The notes under the pieces are model-generated. The model was not told the origin of the DNA. It did no database searches and worked only from the letters and a program-made list of their open reading frames with translations. From Cryptococcus deneoformans JEC21 (taxonomy: Eukaryota; Basidiomycota; Tremellomycetes; Tremellales; Cryptococcaceae), in NCBI RefSeq assembly GCF_000091045.1, contig NC_006670.1, positions 2,223,201 to 2,287,200 of the forward strand: a stretch of 64,000 nucleotides of DNA, read 5' to 3'. This document shows positions 1 through 10,739 of the stretch, piece after piece. The translations under genes and the position numbers were made by a program. Positions within the stretch are counted from its first letter, which is position 1. Every line of letters begins with the position of its first letter.

Positions 1-975
1 AATACAAAAACAGAGTATTGCAGATGATGAACCTGCCAGCGTGCATAGCGGAAACCCGCGGTAACCGGCTCGCATGTCGGCCATATATCCGAACTTGTCG
101 TCGGGTTTTAATTTCAGCGCCCACCTTCGTTGTTTGCACATCGGACTACATCAACATCCATAAATAAGCCATGCTGTCATCGACCCCTATACATGGCCTG
201 CACAATCAGGCGAATCATAAAGCGGATGCTCTTCTCGCCCATATAACTGGAGAACATGGATGCTTGGCCACTTGGTACTCCTGTATGAACTCGAATGAGT
301 TCGTGAAAACTTCATGCCGCCACACTCCTCGAGTAGTCAGGCGGGCTTCTGGTGGTGGCTTCTTCTTTTTCCGTTCTTTTCTTCATTCTTGGCTTCAGCT
401 TGAAACCCTGCGTCGTCGTACCTGTAGATCTTTACTACAATATTTGCTGCCTTTATAATCTATATAACCTACGGTTTATGGCCTTTCCGACCTCTAACCT
501 GCTACTAACCTGTAAGGCCCGTAACCTCTGGTAATCTGATCCTATCCATATCTTTAATTTGGAATCCGCAAAGTCTAAACCGTGCAGTAATTAAGTACTT
601 GTGCTTGTATAAACTAACGTACTCTGTTGTGCAACTTGCAACTTTGTGAAAACTTTGATGCAGCAGTCGGTTTGTCAATACTCGCCGCCACCGTGCTCAC
701 GCTGGACACCACCACACTTCACATTCTCTTCCAATCTTGCAGCAAACTTTATCACTGAATCGACTATTCGTCTTCCATTGTGCGCTCCTACTAATATTTT
801 TTTTACTTTAGCTATTTACAGAAAAACGATAGATTGCTCAGAACGCAAAACCAGGCGATTCATATGAACAACATGCGAAAAATATAAAGTACACCCCATA
901 CATGAAGTTGTTTAACGGCTGCAACGAAAGTGTTTGTCAACAAACGATGACATCTAGGTATAATATGAAACAGAC
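1..975. other. Left-edge intergenic, no gene seen
   Basis: No open frame here has splice signals or family resemblance. The stretch from about 880 to 975 is the 3' flank of the minus-strand SKP1 gene. The rest could belong to the flank of a gene outside the window. I see no repeat or RNA gene. Confidence 0.5.
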
Positions 976-1983
976 TTACTCCTCAGCCCATTCGTTCTCC
1001 TTTCGTATCTGCTCTTCCTCCTCAGGAGTGAAGCTGAAGTTGAATCAGCACGCTGGAGAATTCTTGATGGTAGGCATATGACTTACTCGTTGGTGATGTT
1101 GAAGAGCTTTCGGATCTCTTCAGGAGTCTTACCCTTGATCATGTTGGCAACGGTCTTGCAGCCAACATCGCTACACACTCGTCAGCCAACAGACTAAGAA
1201 CGATCGATAATCCGATTGAGACATACAGGAGAGGCTTGATGTCGAGGTAGTTGGCAGCAAGGATGATCTCAAAGAGCATCTCTTGGTCAACTTGGCTAAT
1301 TACGGACCCATTAGCAATCATTCCATTGTAACTCCAAACAAAAGGAGGCAGGTATAACTCACATCCATCGAGCATCCCAGTCACCAATCTCAGAAGTCTT
1401 TCTTCTAGAGTCATCAGCGTCGTTGGCGTCACCGGTGGGGAGAGGGTCGTTCTTGTGGTGGTCGCAGTACTCCAGGATCTTGGTAAGGACGGAAGAAGAG
1501 ACGTTGGGGAGCGGAATGGGCTGACCCTCCTGGTCACCAAGGTCTATTGGGTTGAGGAAAAAGAATTTGTCAGCGTCAAACTGTTGACAGGACACGTCTG
1601 GTGTGAAAATTCGTGCCGAGACGTAATGCGACTCGCAAATCGCAGATCACATCAAGCGGTTACAATACGGTCTGTTGGGGCTTGAGGGTGGAGAGATAGG
1701 GTGTAGTAAAGATGAGTGGTTGATACCGAGGGATGACGTGGAGATGGTCGTTTTGCTCTTCGATCCCACTTCCTGGGTGCTTGACGTGACACCATATTTC
1801 ACCGCTCTATCACCACATTTCCTTTTTCCCCTCAAGCCTCAAATAGACACCTAGGGCCAAAACAAACTACTCACCCTCCATCATAGATTTAATCATGGCG
1901 GATCGTTCAGCGACAATCTTCTCAACGGTGAATTGCTCATCGTCAGAAGTGGTGAGGATAACGGTCTGCTTCTTCTCGGCCAT
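976..1983 (-). CDS. SKP1: SKP1, SCF ubiquitin ligase adaptor
   Basis: Adaptor that links F-box proteins to cullin in SCF E3 ubiquitin ligases; also part of kinetochore and RAVE complexes in yeast. Five exons read cleanly: 1983-1875, 1543-1363, 1295-1227, 1170-1087 and 1033-976, giving about 166 residues, the normal family size. The N-terminus has the POZ-like fold sequence ([14 protein letters not shown]), then [19 protein letters not shown], and the C-terminal F-box-binding helices contain [29 protein letters not shown] and a terminal NEWAEE. All junctions keep frame (for example gag-g|ac gives Glu-Asp, at|c gives Ile). The first intron, 331 nt, is long for this genome. The start is the ATG at 1983; upstream in-frame codons look non-coding. 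The same window holds members of an F-box-like family (39928-42359 and fragments near 10-16 kb), which are possible partners. Confidence 0.96.
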
Positions 1984-3043
1984 TGTTGCAGATATCGACT
2001 TTGTTTCGGAAAGGAGAAGTAGTGAGTAGACTCGTACTAGAGATGCGTGAAGGGAAGGTGTTACAAGAAGAAGAAGAAGGAAGGAAGGGCAAAGGTTCGA
2101 TAGAATGACGGCTGGCGGATAGCCCAGCGGGCGTGGGTAGAGCGGCAGCACGTAAGCAACAACGGCGACGAGCGCATATGCCAAATACGGCGCGCGCCTA
2201 AACCGTTAACCCTCTGGGTGTCACTCTCCCGCTTGCCTTTTTGCCTCCATTCAAGCAGGCGCGCCTTATCTTTGGAAGCAAATCAAGAAGGCGCGATAGG
2301 CTGTGGCCGGAAGTGCTTTTTTGGCCATCCATTTTGCCCATCTTGGTAATTTGTACCCGGACTAGCTGTGCTGTCTCTGCAAGAAACAAGAAGCTGCAAG
2401 CGGCTAATGTAGGAAGACGCTCAGGATGAGCTCCTAGCTATGCATAAGAGGTAATAGGCTCTCCTTATCGTATAATTCGCTCATGGATCCATGCAAAGGA
2501 GCGGGCGCGAAAATAGAATAAAAGAACAAAAGGACACGAATGAAGCACCTCGGTGGGGATCTCTCGTTACTCCATACGTCCCTGACAAGATGACTATTAG
2601 CCTCCACATTTTATATTCCATGTATGCATAATTAATCGCAGATTGCAAGTAAACAACCACATGCTTGCCTAGTCCTCAACACGTACATAGCAAGCAAGAG
2701 CAACAGCCCCGTTGGCTGCTATAACAACCGTCAATAGAAGACCAACCCACGCAACTTAATTGTTCCCAAGCGTCCCGTTCCTCTTCGCTTTTCGCCGAAA
2801 ACTACCCTGCCGAGTGCAACACTCAGCGCAATCACTCTCAAGTATCTTCTCATCTGCTCGCCCTCGAAAGCCCGTCGTCCCTGGCCTCTTCCGAATAGAG
2901 AGTGAACATTGCACGTTTGGTACCTCGCCCCGACATCTCTCTTTGCCACACCCCACCACATTACTAATCATATCATTAGAACGCGAGATCTATTATTAGT
3001 CACCGGTGGCAGGAATTTACTATCTTCCGTGTTTTGAGACAAA
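1984..3043. promoter_or_regulatory. Divergent intergenic region between SKP1 and a Zn2Cys6 gene
   Basis: About 1.06 kb separating the divergent starts of SKP1 (minus) and the Zn2Cys6 regulator (plus). It should hold both promoters and 5' leaders. Short open frames on both strands lack any recognisable protein. No repeat or RNA gene seen. Confidence 0.5.
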
Positions 3044-6000
3044 ATGTTCAATCAAAATGTGTCAACAGGACAACAAGCAGGGTCTTCTGGCCAGTCCCAA
3101 CCTGCAGGATTACGATTCCCGTCAGTACTAAGCGGGCAACCGTCCGGTATGCCAACTTCCGACTTCCCTCTCCAACAGGCCTCATTACAGCCTTTGCCTT
3201 CACCACCCAACTCATCTCATCTCCAATCAGCATCTCAAACTGTCCCATCCAGTATTCCTCCAGGAGTGAGCCCTTCATATACGCTGTCACCTTCCTCTAT
3301 GGCACTCGCTTCCCCTGGGGTGAACAGGAGCAGCAATTCCACTTCTGATCAGGCGGGCCCTTTAAAAACGAAAAGCAGCCCAGAAGAATCGTCGCAACCG
3401 GAGAAGCCTACCAAGAAAAGAAAGAAGAAGGGCAGTGACGCTGATGGAGACGAGAAGAAAAAGACAAGGCCCAAGACTGGAAGAGCCTGCGATGCCTGTG
3501 TAAGCATGAATTTTTAGGGGCAGGACTTACGTACTGATGGACTCTGCAGCGTTCAAGGAAAATCAGGTGTGATATTCAGACGGATCAATCAACAGGGAAC
3601 AAGTTCGGCCAGACTGTATGTGCGCACTGCAGGGCCAACGGTCTAGAGTGTACATTCTTCCTTCCCATAACAGAAACCCGTTTCAAGAAGAAGACTATTC
3701 AGCCAGGTAAATATGGCGGTTTTGTCAGTTTGCAAAGGTTGTACTGAAACTAAAGCAGATATAAATCCTGATTTTCGTCATTCACCAGCAATGGTTCAAA
3801 AGCGTATATCTGCTAGTCATAGTCCCAATTATGAGAATATGACTGGGGAAAGAGAAAGGGACGGTCCAGGTACTGGCAGAATAGAAGGTGAGAGTTTGTT
3901 TTGTTGATGGTTGCCTCGGAGGCTCATCATTTTCCATAGGCCCCACATCTATATCCTTTCTACTTCATACCAGTGTCCCCGCCATTCAGTCGGAAGCCTA
4001 CGATCTACGGCATCACAATTCTTGGGAAGTCTTAGAAGACGGTAATGGCTTTATCCGCGTCAACGCTCCTCCCACAGCTACAGGCTACGCCGATGCCGAC
4101 CCGCAAGACCCTACAAAGGCCCACAACAGACTTAACAAACCTGTTCTCTCGGCGCAAACCATGTCACTTTTGGTCAATACGTACTTCGACGAAGTGGCAC
4201 CGATATTACCTATCATCTCCCGAGCCGAATTTGCCTCAAAGTCAAATCCGAGCCCGCTAATGCTTTACTCGATCTGTGGATTGGGCGCTACGAGACGGCA
4301 ATTTCCGAAAGAGCTCTTTACTGGGGTTAGGGGTGTGATCAATGGGATTTTGCGATCGAATGATATCTTGAGCGATGCACGGATTGAGAACGTCCAGGCA
4401 TTGTTGCTGTTGGCTCAGGTCGGTGATTTACATGCTCAACCCTCGGCACCGACTGCCAGTGCATCGTTGATAAGAACTGGTGCTGCTATCAAAATGGTAA
4501 GTCGATTTGTTACATGGATTTTTTGAATACCTAGCTTATCCGAGAGATAGGCTCAAGACCTTGGTCTCCATCGAGAACTTTCCCACCGTACAGAATCTAC
4601 ACAAGATCTCATGTTTATCGAACTCCGACGTCGAATCTGGTCAGCATGCGTCATCATGGATAGATGGTACGGTGCTGCACTCGGTATCCCTTTGACTGTC
4701 GATATTCTTGACTGTGATGTCCTTCTTCCCGCATCATATGAGATTATTCCCGATGTTGAACCTTCCAAATGGCCTATAGAGATTAGCTATATGGGTCTCA
4801 CGGAGCATCTTAAGTTGTCGATCTTGATGGGACGGGTATTGAAGACGGTGTATAGTCCGACGGGGTTAAAGAACACGACAGATATAATTTTGGGGCAGCT
4901 GGTATCGGATTTGGATCAGTGGTTTGAGAATATCCCAGAACCATTGAAATTCAAGGGCAATTCAAGTTCATCAGTTGAGGGTGAGTTCTCGTTGATCTAA
5001 GATTGGTCAGTGAAATGCTGACAACGCTATTAGGATTACTCTTCATGGCCTTTGCCGCTGTCCAATTCCTCTTCTGGCGGGTTTTTATGCGTCTCGACTA
5101 CCAATGCCCTCCCCACCTCACTTTCACCCTAGATATAAGCAAATGGACCCAACTCGTCATTTGGTCCCGCCAAGCGCTCGAATGGCTGGACGCGAACGAT
5201 TCTATGTTGGACACTGTATTCATCTATCCTTACGCCGCGACGAGTTGTGCGCTTATTCAGTATCATACGTGGGCGAGGAGAGGGGATCTGGAGGCGTTAG
5301 AAACTTTGAAGAAGGTGAAGGGAACGGCGGTGAGGTGGGAAAGGATTGCTCAGCCAGGTATGTCCATTTTGGATTTTGAGCTTCGGATGAGAACGATATA
5401 TGCTCACTTTCGTGTTAGATCAAATGAGTATCCGCCGAAAGACTTGCGAAACCATGACTCTTCTATACGAAGCTGCACTTAAAACTAACCCCGCTGGCAA
5501 AGACAAACCTCGACCCTCTGGTAACCCCACCGCCGGCGTCCGGCTCCGCAAAGAACCAGCCAGGCTCATATTCGTCAAAGACCCATCAAGGCCTGGCGGA
5601 GGTTTCTATGTTGCAGATAGCGAGAAGGAAAAGGCAACGTCCGGATTGGGGAACGGCGATATCATGCTAGCTTCGGAGCTTACTCCCCGATCTCAACAGG
5701 GGCTTACTCCCAATGAAAGGGAACCTTCTCAGTCAACAAATGTTCAACCATTTGAGTCCCCATCACTACCGCAAGGCGCTCAAAACATGGGTACTCGAAC
5801 CCAAGCCCAATCTGTCCAGCAGCCGTTCATACAGGCTCATACGGATGATCTGGGACATATAATCGGTGTGGATGAAGGTGTCCTGCAGAACAATCAGAAT
5901 GTCAATCCGGAGCTTGGCCCGGGCGAGCTGGGTCAGGCAATGGACTTTGGATATCAGGTTAGTCCCCCGTTCCCGCTTCCCCTCTGATCTTTTGAATAAG

Positions 6001-6185
6001 GTATAAGAGAGGATGCTGACTAGCGCGAGAAACAGGTGGCCCATGCAGCCGGAGACACGACGAGTGTCCTCGACCCAAGTTTCTTGGATAGTCTCCCACT
6101 GAGCACGTTCGATTGGGATAGCTGGTCGACATACTTTGACAAGTTTTTGCCATCTGCGAGTAACAGTTTCGAGACTATGCAATAG
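3044..6185 (+). CDS. Zn2Cys6 fungal transcription factor
   Basis: Nuclear DNA-binding regulator. An N-terminal Ser/Pro/Gln-rich region with basic runs precedes the finger: Cys149 and Cys152 end exon 1, and after a 50-nt intron (3500-3549) exon 2 supplies Cys159, Cys176, Cys179 and Cys186. The spacing is C-x2-C-x6-C-x16-C-x2-C-x6-C; the 16-residue loop is longer than most. The following block FFLPITETRFKKK is typical of one fungal subgroup. The middle-homology (fungal_trans) domain is present: LLLLAQ, the spliced DLGLHRELS stretch, ELRRRIWSACVIMDRW and ILDCDVLLP. Introns inferred at about 3707-3758, 3892-3939, 4497-4550, 4981-5032, 5359-5418 and 5960-6036 all preserve frame. The last exon ends in an acidic/aromatic tail (STFDWDSWSTYFDKFLP), a likely activation region. 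The target is unknown; the neighbouring plus-strand dehydrogenase is a candidate by position only. Confidence 0.9.
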
Positions 6186-6960
6186 TCGTTTTTTCTAGAT
6201 CGGGAACATGAACAGGAAAGGAAAGAGGGTCTTTTTAAGGAAGGCGTGAGCACTGTCATATCATATTCATAATTATCCTTTACTTGAGTTGTAACACGTA
6301 CTTGAAATGTATAAGATCTTTATTTCTAGTAAGTGCTGCTGCTGATAATCTGCTATCGATACGACGGTACTGCACTGAATGTATTTGTACAATTATTTTT
6401 CCTTTGTCATTCATTCATTTCTTCAGCTATCTGGACTCATGCTTGACTTTTTAGGGGAACAGAAAGGCAATATTTATGAAAAGGTATCAATGAAGGAATC
6501 CATAAATATTGAATCAGATTAAAATGCAAAAATCTCTACAGATGTACACTTTATCAACATACATACAAAGATATAGAATGAAATCGTCCGACGACGAACC
6601 GCCGAGGCGACCGACGAAGTAATTATAATTATTATTAAGGTGCCCGCCGCGGATATCACACGTCAGCTAAAAATTATTATCCCGAGGCCGGACCTATATT
6701 TCCCTCCGGTCGTCTTGTGCTGTTTTCGTTGGCGTTTCGCTTCTTTAAATGCCGAAGGACTGACTGATGTTCGGGAGGGTCTTTGTTGGGCCCGGTGGGA
6801 TGATGCCTAATCTGGGCAGGACCGGGGGGTCAATAAAGTCGTAGTCCATATATATAAGCAGCCCGTGCCGAAGAGAATCTCTTCCATTTATAAACAACTA
6901 TCTCATCTGCTACTGTAGCCTTAACCTTGCCTGATCACAAACCTTGAAATAATACACATA
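6186..6960. promoter_or_regulatory. Intergenic region with promoter of the 6961 gene
   Basis: Contains the 3' flank of the Zn2Cys6 gene and the promoter of the downstream epimerase/dehydrogenase. Around 6590-6740 CCG and CGG triplets are dense, including CCG-N4-CGG at about 6681-6690. A TATA-like element lies at about 6847-6859, roughly 105 bp before the ATG. No gene seen. Confidence 0.5.
6847..6859 (+). promoter_or_regulatory. TATA-like element upstream of the 6961 gene
   Basis: The run catatatataagc lies about 105 bp upstream of the ATG at 6961. It is followed by a pyrimidine-containing leader, as expected for a TATA-containing, probably inducible promoter. Assignment is by sequence and position only. 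Confidence 0.45.
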
Positions 6961-8235
6961 ATGACCGCTGTTAACGGATCTGTTTCTGGCGAGAGCAACG
7001 TTGTTCTTATCACTGGTGCCGCTGGATGGCTCGGCGGTATCGTGAGTGACCCTCGTCTTTCTTTACATCCAGTCACAGCTGATAAATCCATCTTTAGCTT
7101 GCTGGCGAGCTCCTCTCCGACCCCAGGACCCCCAATGTCCATCTCATCCTCGCTGACATTGTCGAACCCAAGGCTCCCAAGGGCGCTCAACATGCCATCA
7201 CCCGCAAGGCCGATCTTACAAGCGAGAAGGAGATTGAGGCCTTGTTCAACACAGAGTTCGGCGTTCCCGACACTGTTTACTGCTTCCATGGTATCATGAG
7301 CCGAGGTTCCGAGGACAACTTCGACTTAGGTCTCAAGGTGAGCCAACCGTTTGATCGTTTTGGAGAGTACTGGGCTGATGGATACAGGTCAACATCGACT
7401 CCATCCGAATGATGCTCGAGAGCGCCCGAAAATCCCGACCCGTTTCTGGCGAACCCATCAAGTTCATCTTCACCTCTTCCCTTGCCGTTTACGGTGGTCC
7501 CCTCCCCCATGTTGTCGACATCCACACCATCGCTACCCCCGAAGGCGCTTATGGTATGGGCAAGCTTTCTTCGGAGCTTCTTGTCAACGAGTACACTCGA
7601 CGAGGTTTTGTTGATGGCCGAATCCTCCGATTGCCTACTATCGTCGTTCGACCCGGTGTCCCCTCTGCTGCTACCTCGGCGTTCATCTCTGGTATCATCC
7701 GAGAGCCTCTTCACGGTGTTGAGGCTATCTGCCCTGTCGGTGACTCTTTGGAGAGCAAGGAGCTCGAATTAGCTGCTTGGGTTGCTTCTCCCGAGACTAC
7801 TATCAAGAACTTTGTCATTGCCAAGCATGTTCCCGCGGAAAAGTTCTTGCCACACACAAGAGTGTAAGTCGTTTTTTTCGTAAGGGCATAAAAATTCGTA
7901 GCTGATAATACCTTAGTGCCTACCTCCCCGGTTTCACTGTCACCGTGAGGGAGGAGCTTGAGGCTCTCGAAAAGGTTGCCGGTCCCGAAGCTCTCAAGCT
8001 CATCAAGTTCAAGGTAGGTCATTATCCCGCATTTCTCATCAAACTTGCATCCTTGATGGCTGACTTCCTCCCGTCATTTTTTCAGGATGACCCTATCAAC
8101 CGACGAATTGTCGGCTCATGGCCAGCCCGATTCGACAACACCTACCCCTGCTCTCTTGGTTTCGTCGTCGACGAAGGCGGTATGGTTCCTGTTGTCCAGA
8201 GGTTCAAGGAGATGGTCGAGGCTGGTCTTGCATAA
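6961..8235 (+). CDS. NAD-dependent epimerase/dehydrogenase (DenD-like SDR)
   Basis: Extended short-chain dehydrogenase, most like D-erythronate dehydrogenase/nucleoside-sugar epimerase proteins. Five exons (6961-7041, 7098-7337, 7388-7863, 7917-8013, 8086-8235) give 347 residues with correct phase at every junction. The Rossmann motif GAAGWLG is at residues 19-25. The catalytic pair sits in AYGMGKLSSE (Tyr162, Lys166), with the serine in FIFTSSLAVYGG (about 137-138). RPGVPSAATSAFISGI follows, the substrate-binding loop typical of the DenD group. Family members oxidise sugar acids or interconvert nucleotide sugars; the exact substrate here is not determinable. It is convergent with an LdhA-like D-lactate dehydrogenase and lies downstream of a Zn2Cys6 gene on the same strand, which would suit sugar-acid metabolism. 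Confidence 0.88.
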
Positions 8236-8924
8236 GCGCACATAGGGTCTCCTTCATTTGTTTTCTTTGGTTGTTTTATCATCTTGTGACGCATGGATGT
8301 ATTTTTTTCTGTAGCACAGCACTGCTATAATAGAAGTCATTCGACTGCAGGTGTGCACTGGGGGTCTCGCGTTCAAGGGTCGGTCGAATGGCGGATAAGT
8401 CGAATCGTCGGATGTTTGGTCGTCTCTCGGATGCGTGGTGTCTGTTGGTTTATTGATCTATTGTTCGACTTTGGGGGTTTAGTAGCGTTTAGTGTTTTAG
8501 ATACACTTCGAGAGGGAACCTTTGAAAAAAAAGTACGTTACGAGAGCAGATGGAAGAACGAAGCCACATGACACGGTACCCTCTCACATATAGACCTCTA
8601 TCCACATACAGTCATGTAGCAACATCTCTCGAAAATAATGCACGATAACATTGAAGCGTGATGTATTGTCCCCACGAAGCAATCACTATTATACCGATCT
8701 GGCTTGACCCACAAAATCTACTGCTTGGAGGCTAGCCATGCCACTGCAACTGTCAATCCTTCATAAGACATTTTCTCGACTAATTACAAGGGCATATATA
8801 TCAGGCGTTCATTCAATATTATATACAAGAGCTGGACCTTCCGACAGTTTCCGTCTTCAAACGTTTGCGAAGTCGGGTGTGATAACATCAGCAAAATCTT
8901 ACCATCAATAAAGATTACACACCT
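8236..8924. other. Convergent intergenic region
   Basis: 689 bp between the 3' ends of the epimerase gene (plus) and the D-lactate dehydrogenase gene (minus). It should hold both 3' untranslated regions. Short open frames only; no gene, repeat or RNA recognised. Confidence 0.5.
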
Positions 8925-9971
8925 TTATAAGTTTCTCACTGGTTCCTTGCCTTTCGCGACATACAGATGGCCTTCTCGAACCAACGAATTCTTGCACTCT
9001 TTTTTCTCCACGAAGTCCTTCAAATTACTCAATGTCATCCGAGCAATCTCGTCCAATGCCTCCTTGGTGAAGAACGCTTGATGGCCACAGACCAGGACAT
9101 TATGAAACGTCATCAACCTCATCAAGGTATCATCTTGGATGATTTCGGCCGAATGATCGTTGTAAAACAGTGATCCTTCTTCTTCGTACACATCTAGGGC
9201 CAAACCGCCAAGCTGGCCCGTTTTGAGAGCACGGATGGCCGCTCTGGTGTTGATCAATCCCCCTCGGGAAGTGTTGACGAGCAGGACCCCTTTCTTCATT
9301 CGAGAAAGGGTTTGGTCATTCATGATATGCCTCGTCCCTTCAGTCAAAGGACAGTGCAGACTGACGATATCGCTCTGCCCCAAGAGAGTTTCGAGGTCGA
9401 CAAAGTCACCGAGCTTGTTGAATTCTTCACTACCGAAAGGGTCAAAGGCAAGTAGTCGACACCCGAATCCTTTCATGATACGAGCCAGCGCCATGCCAAT
9501 CCTTCCCACACCTATTATTCCCACCGTCTTCCCATATAGCGTATGGCCTAAGAAACCTTCGAGATTGAAGTTTCCTTCTCGTACACGGTTGTAGGCCCGA
9601 TGCGTTTTACGGTTCAAAGTTTGGATTAACGCTACAGCAAACTCAGCAACAGCTTCTGGTGAGTAAGATTGCACATTGGCGACGAAGAAACCGAGTTCTT
9701 CAGCTACTAAGAGGTCGACATTGTTGTAGCCAGCGCAGCGGAGGAGGATCGCGCGGGTACCGACGGCATGAAGGGAGCGTAGTACTTCGGCACTGAGGTC
9801 GTCGTTGACGAAGACGCAAACCGCATCGCTTCCTTGTGCTAGAGGAACAGTTTCTAAGCACAGTGGGAAAGTGTGGTAGGTGATTTCGCAAAGAGATGCG
9901 TAATGTTTTTCTCGAGCAGAGTCAAGAAAGTTCTTGTCGTAGGATTTGGCACTGAAAACGGCCAGCTTCAT
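8925..9971 (-). CDS. D-lactate dehydrogenase, bacterial LdhA type
   Basis: NADH-dependent reduction of pyruvate to D-lactate, or the reverse. One uninterrupted frame of 348 residues, the size of bacterial fermentative LdhA, in a window where nearly every other gene has introns. The beginning MKLAVFSAKSYDK, the block CVFVNDD, the stretch LRCAGYNNVDL and the end block GHQAFFTKEALDEI follow Escherichia coli LdhA closely. The NAD-binding motif GVGRIG is at 154-159. The catalytic triad is Arg236 (NTSRGGLI), Glu265 (DVYEEEG) and His297 (CGHQAF). The C-terminal extension after residue 330 is short and basic. A second, intron-bearing 2-hydroxyacid dehydrogenase lies at 16150-17368 but belongs to the glyoxylate-reductase branch. 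Lack of introns plus closest resemblance to bacterial enzymes suggests acquisition from bacteria; this is inference. Confidence 0.93.
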   Translation of the reverse strand: MKLAVFSAKSYDKNFLDSAREKHYASLCEITYHTFPLCLETVPLAQGSDAVCVFVNDDLSAEVLRSLHAVGTRAILLRCAGYNNVDLLVAEELGFFVANVQSYSPEAVAEFAVALIQTLNRKTHRAYNRVREGNFNLEGFLGHTLYGKTVGIIGVGRIGMALARIMKGFGCRLLAFDPFGSEEFNKLGDFVDLETLLGQSDIVSLHCPLTEGTRHIMNDQTLSRMKKGVLLVNTSRGGLINTRAAIRALKTGQLGGLALDVYEEEGSLFYNDHSAEIIQDDTLMRLMTFHNVLVCGHQAFFTKEALDEIARMTLSNLKDFVEKKECKNSLVREGHLYVAKGKEPVRNL

Positions 9972-10361
9972 GATGTTGAATGTTTCCGTGGTTTCTGGTG
10001 AAATCCAGGGTGGCAGTGGATGCGATGATATGAGAGTGTAAGGAATGGATAAAAACCCAGGTTCGTTCCCATGGTTGGCTCGTCAGTCACTCGTCATGTT
10101 CGTACTAGTACGATCGTCTTCCCGTTGCTTCCCCGCTTTCCCCTTATTCTTCGGTCTTCTTTCTTGCTTTCCGTTGGATTCGCCCGATGAGTAATTACGG
10201 TGGGTATTTTCCGGGCGAACGCGTAACAAAATGCGAATAATTAATTAATGCAAGTAATATACTTGACTTTCGTTGATGATACAGAAACGACGAGGTTAAT
10301 GTTTATTTATGATTTCTGTTTTCGTGCCCAAGGCATCTATCTAGAACCTGTCTAAAACACT
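9972..10361. promoter_or_regulatory. Upstream region of the D-lactate dehydrogenase gene
   Basis: 390 bp that should contain the promoter of the minus-strand D-lactate dehydrogenase gene, bordering the pseudogene fragments to the right. No clear TATA element or repeat recognised. Confidence 0.4.
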
Positions 10362-10735
10362 GATACCATTTTTCTTCGAAAGAGCCTACGATGAAATCCT
10401 TGTCAATATCTTCGACAACATCCCATCTCTTCCAGTACATTGTCGCCCCAAGCCCGTGCGGGTATCTCATACATGCAATTTGGGCAGCAGGAGGCTGACC
10501 TAGGACTGTAGGTCTGCAAAGGTCACACCTTGAGCTTTTTGCTTCTTCTCACGCATTCGTTTATAGCTAAATCCTCGCCGCAATTCTTATCAATCCCGCA
10601 ATACATCACTTCGCCGTCTGCCTCTCGACGCGCGACGAACAATGAACAGAAGGCTAGATGAAAACGACTCAATGAAGTTAACCCTTCCAGACTTGATATC
10701 ATCGTAGCCCCAGATCTATCGTGAGCTAGAGACGT
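10362..10735 (+). pseudogene. Degenerate F-box-like family fragment (N-terminal part)
   Basis: Remnant of the same family as the intact gene at 39928-42359. The frame at about 10362-10450 reads PFFFERAYDEILVNIFDNIP, which lines up with the F-box-like helices of the minus-strand copy (PLFIDDAYSDILIEILDNLP). Farther on, about 10645-10715, another frame reads KRLNEVNPSRLDIIVAPD, matching KRLNAIQPKSLDTIVNPG of that copy. Between and after these, frames are broken by stops, so no product is expected. It abuts the degraded 3' part of the opposite-strand copy near 10740, close to a proposed rearrangement breakpoint. Confidence 0.6.
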
Positions 10736-10739
10736 TTAG

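Noticed and set aside
171..867. Short plus-strand open frames at the left edge
   Set aside because: Low-complexity or odd composition, no splice signals, no family resemblance.
1647..1835. Minus-strand open frame inside the SKP1 gene
   Set aside because: It lies in the 331-nt first intron of SKP1, and the flanking exons join with exact frame without it.
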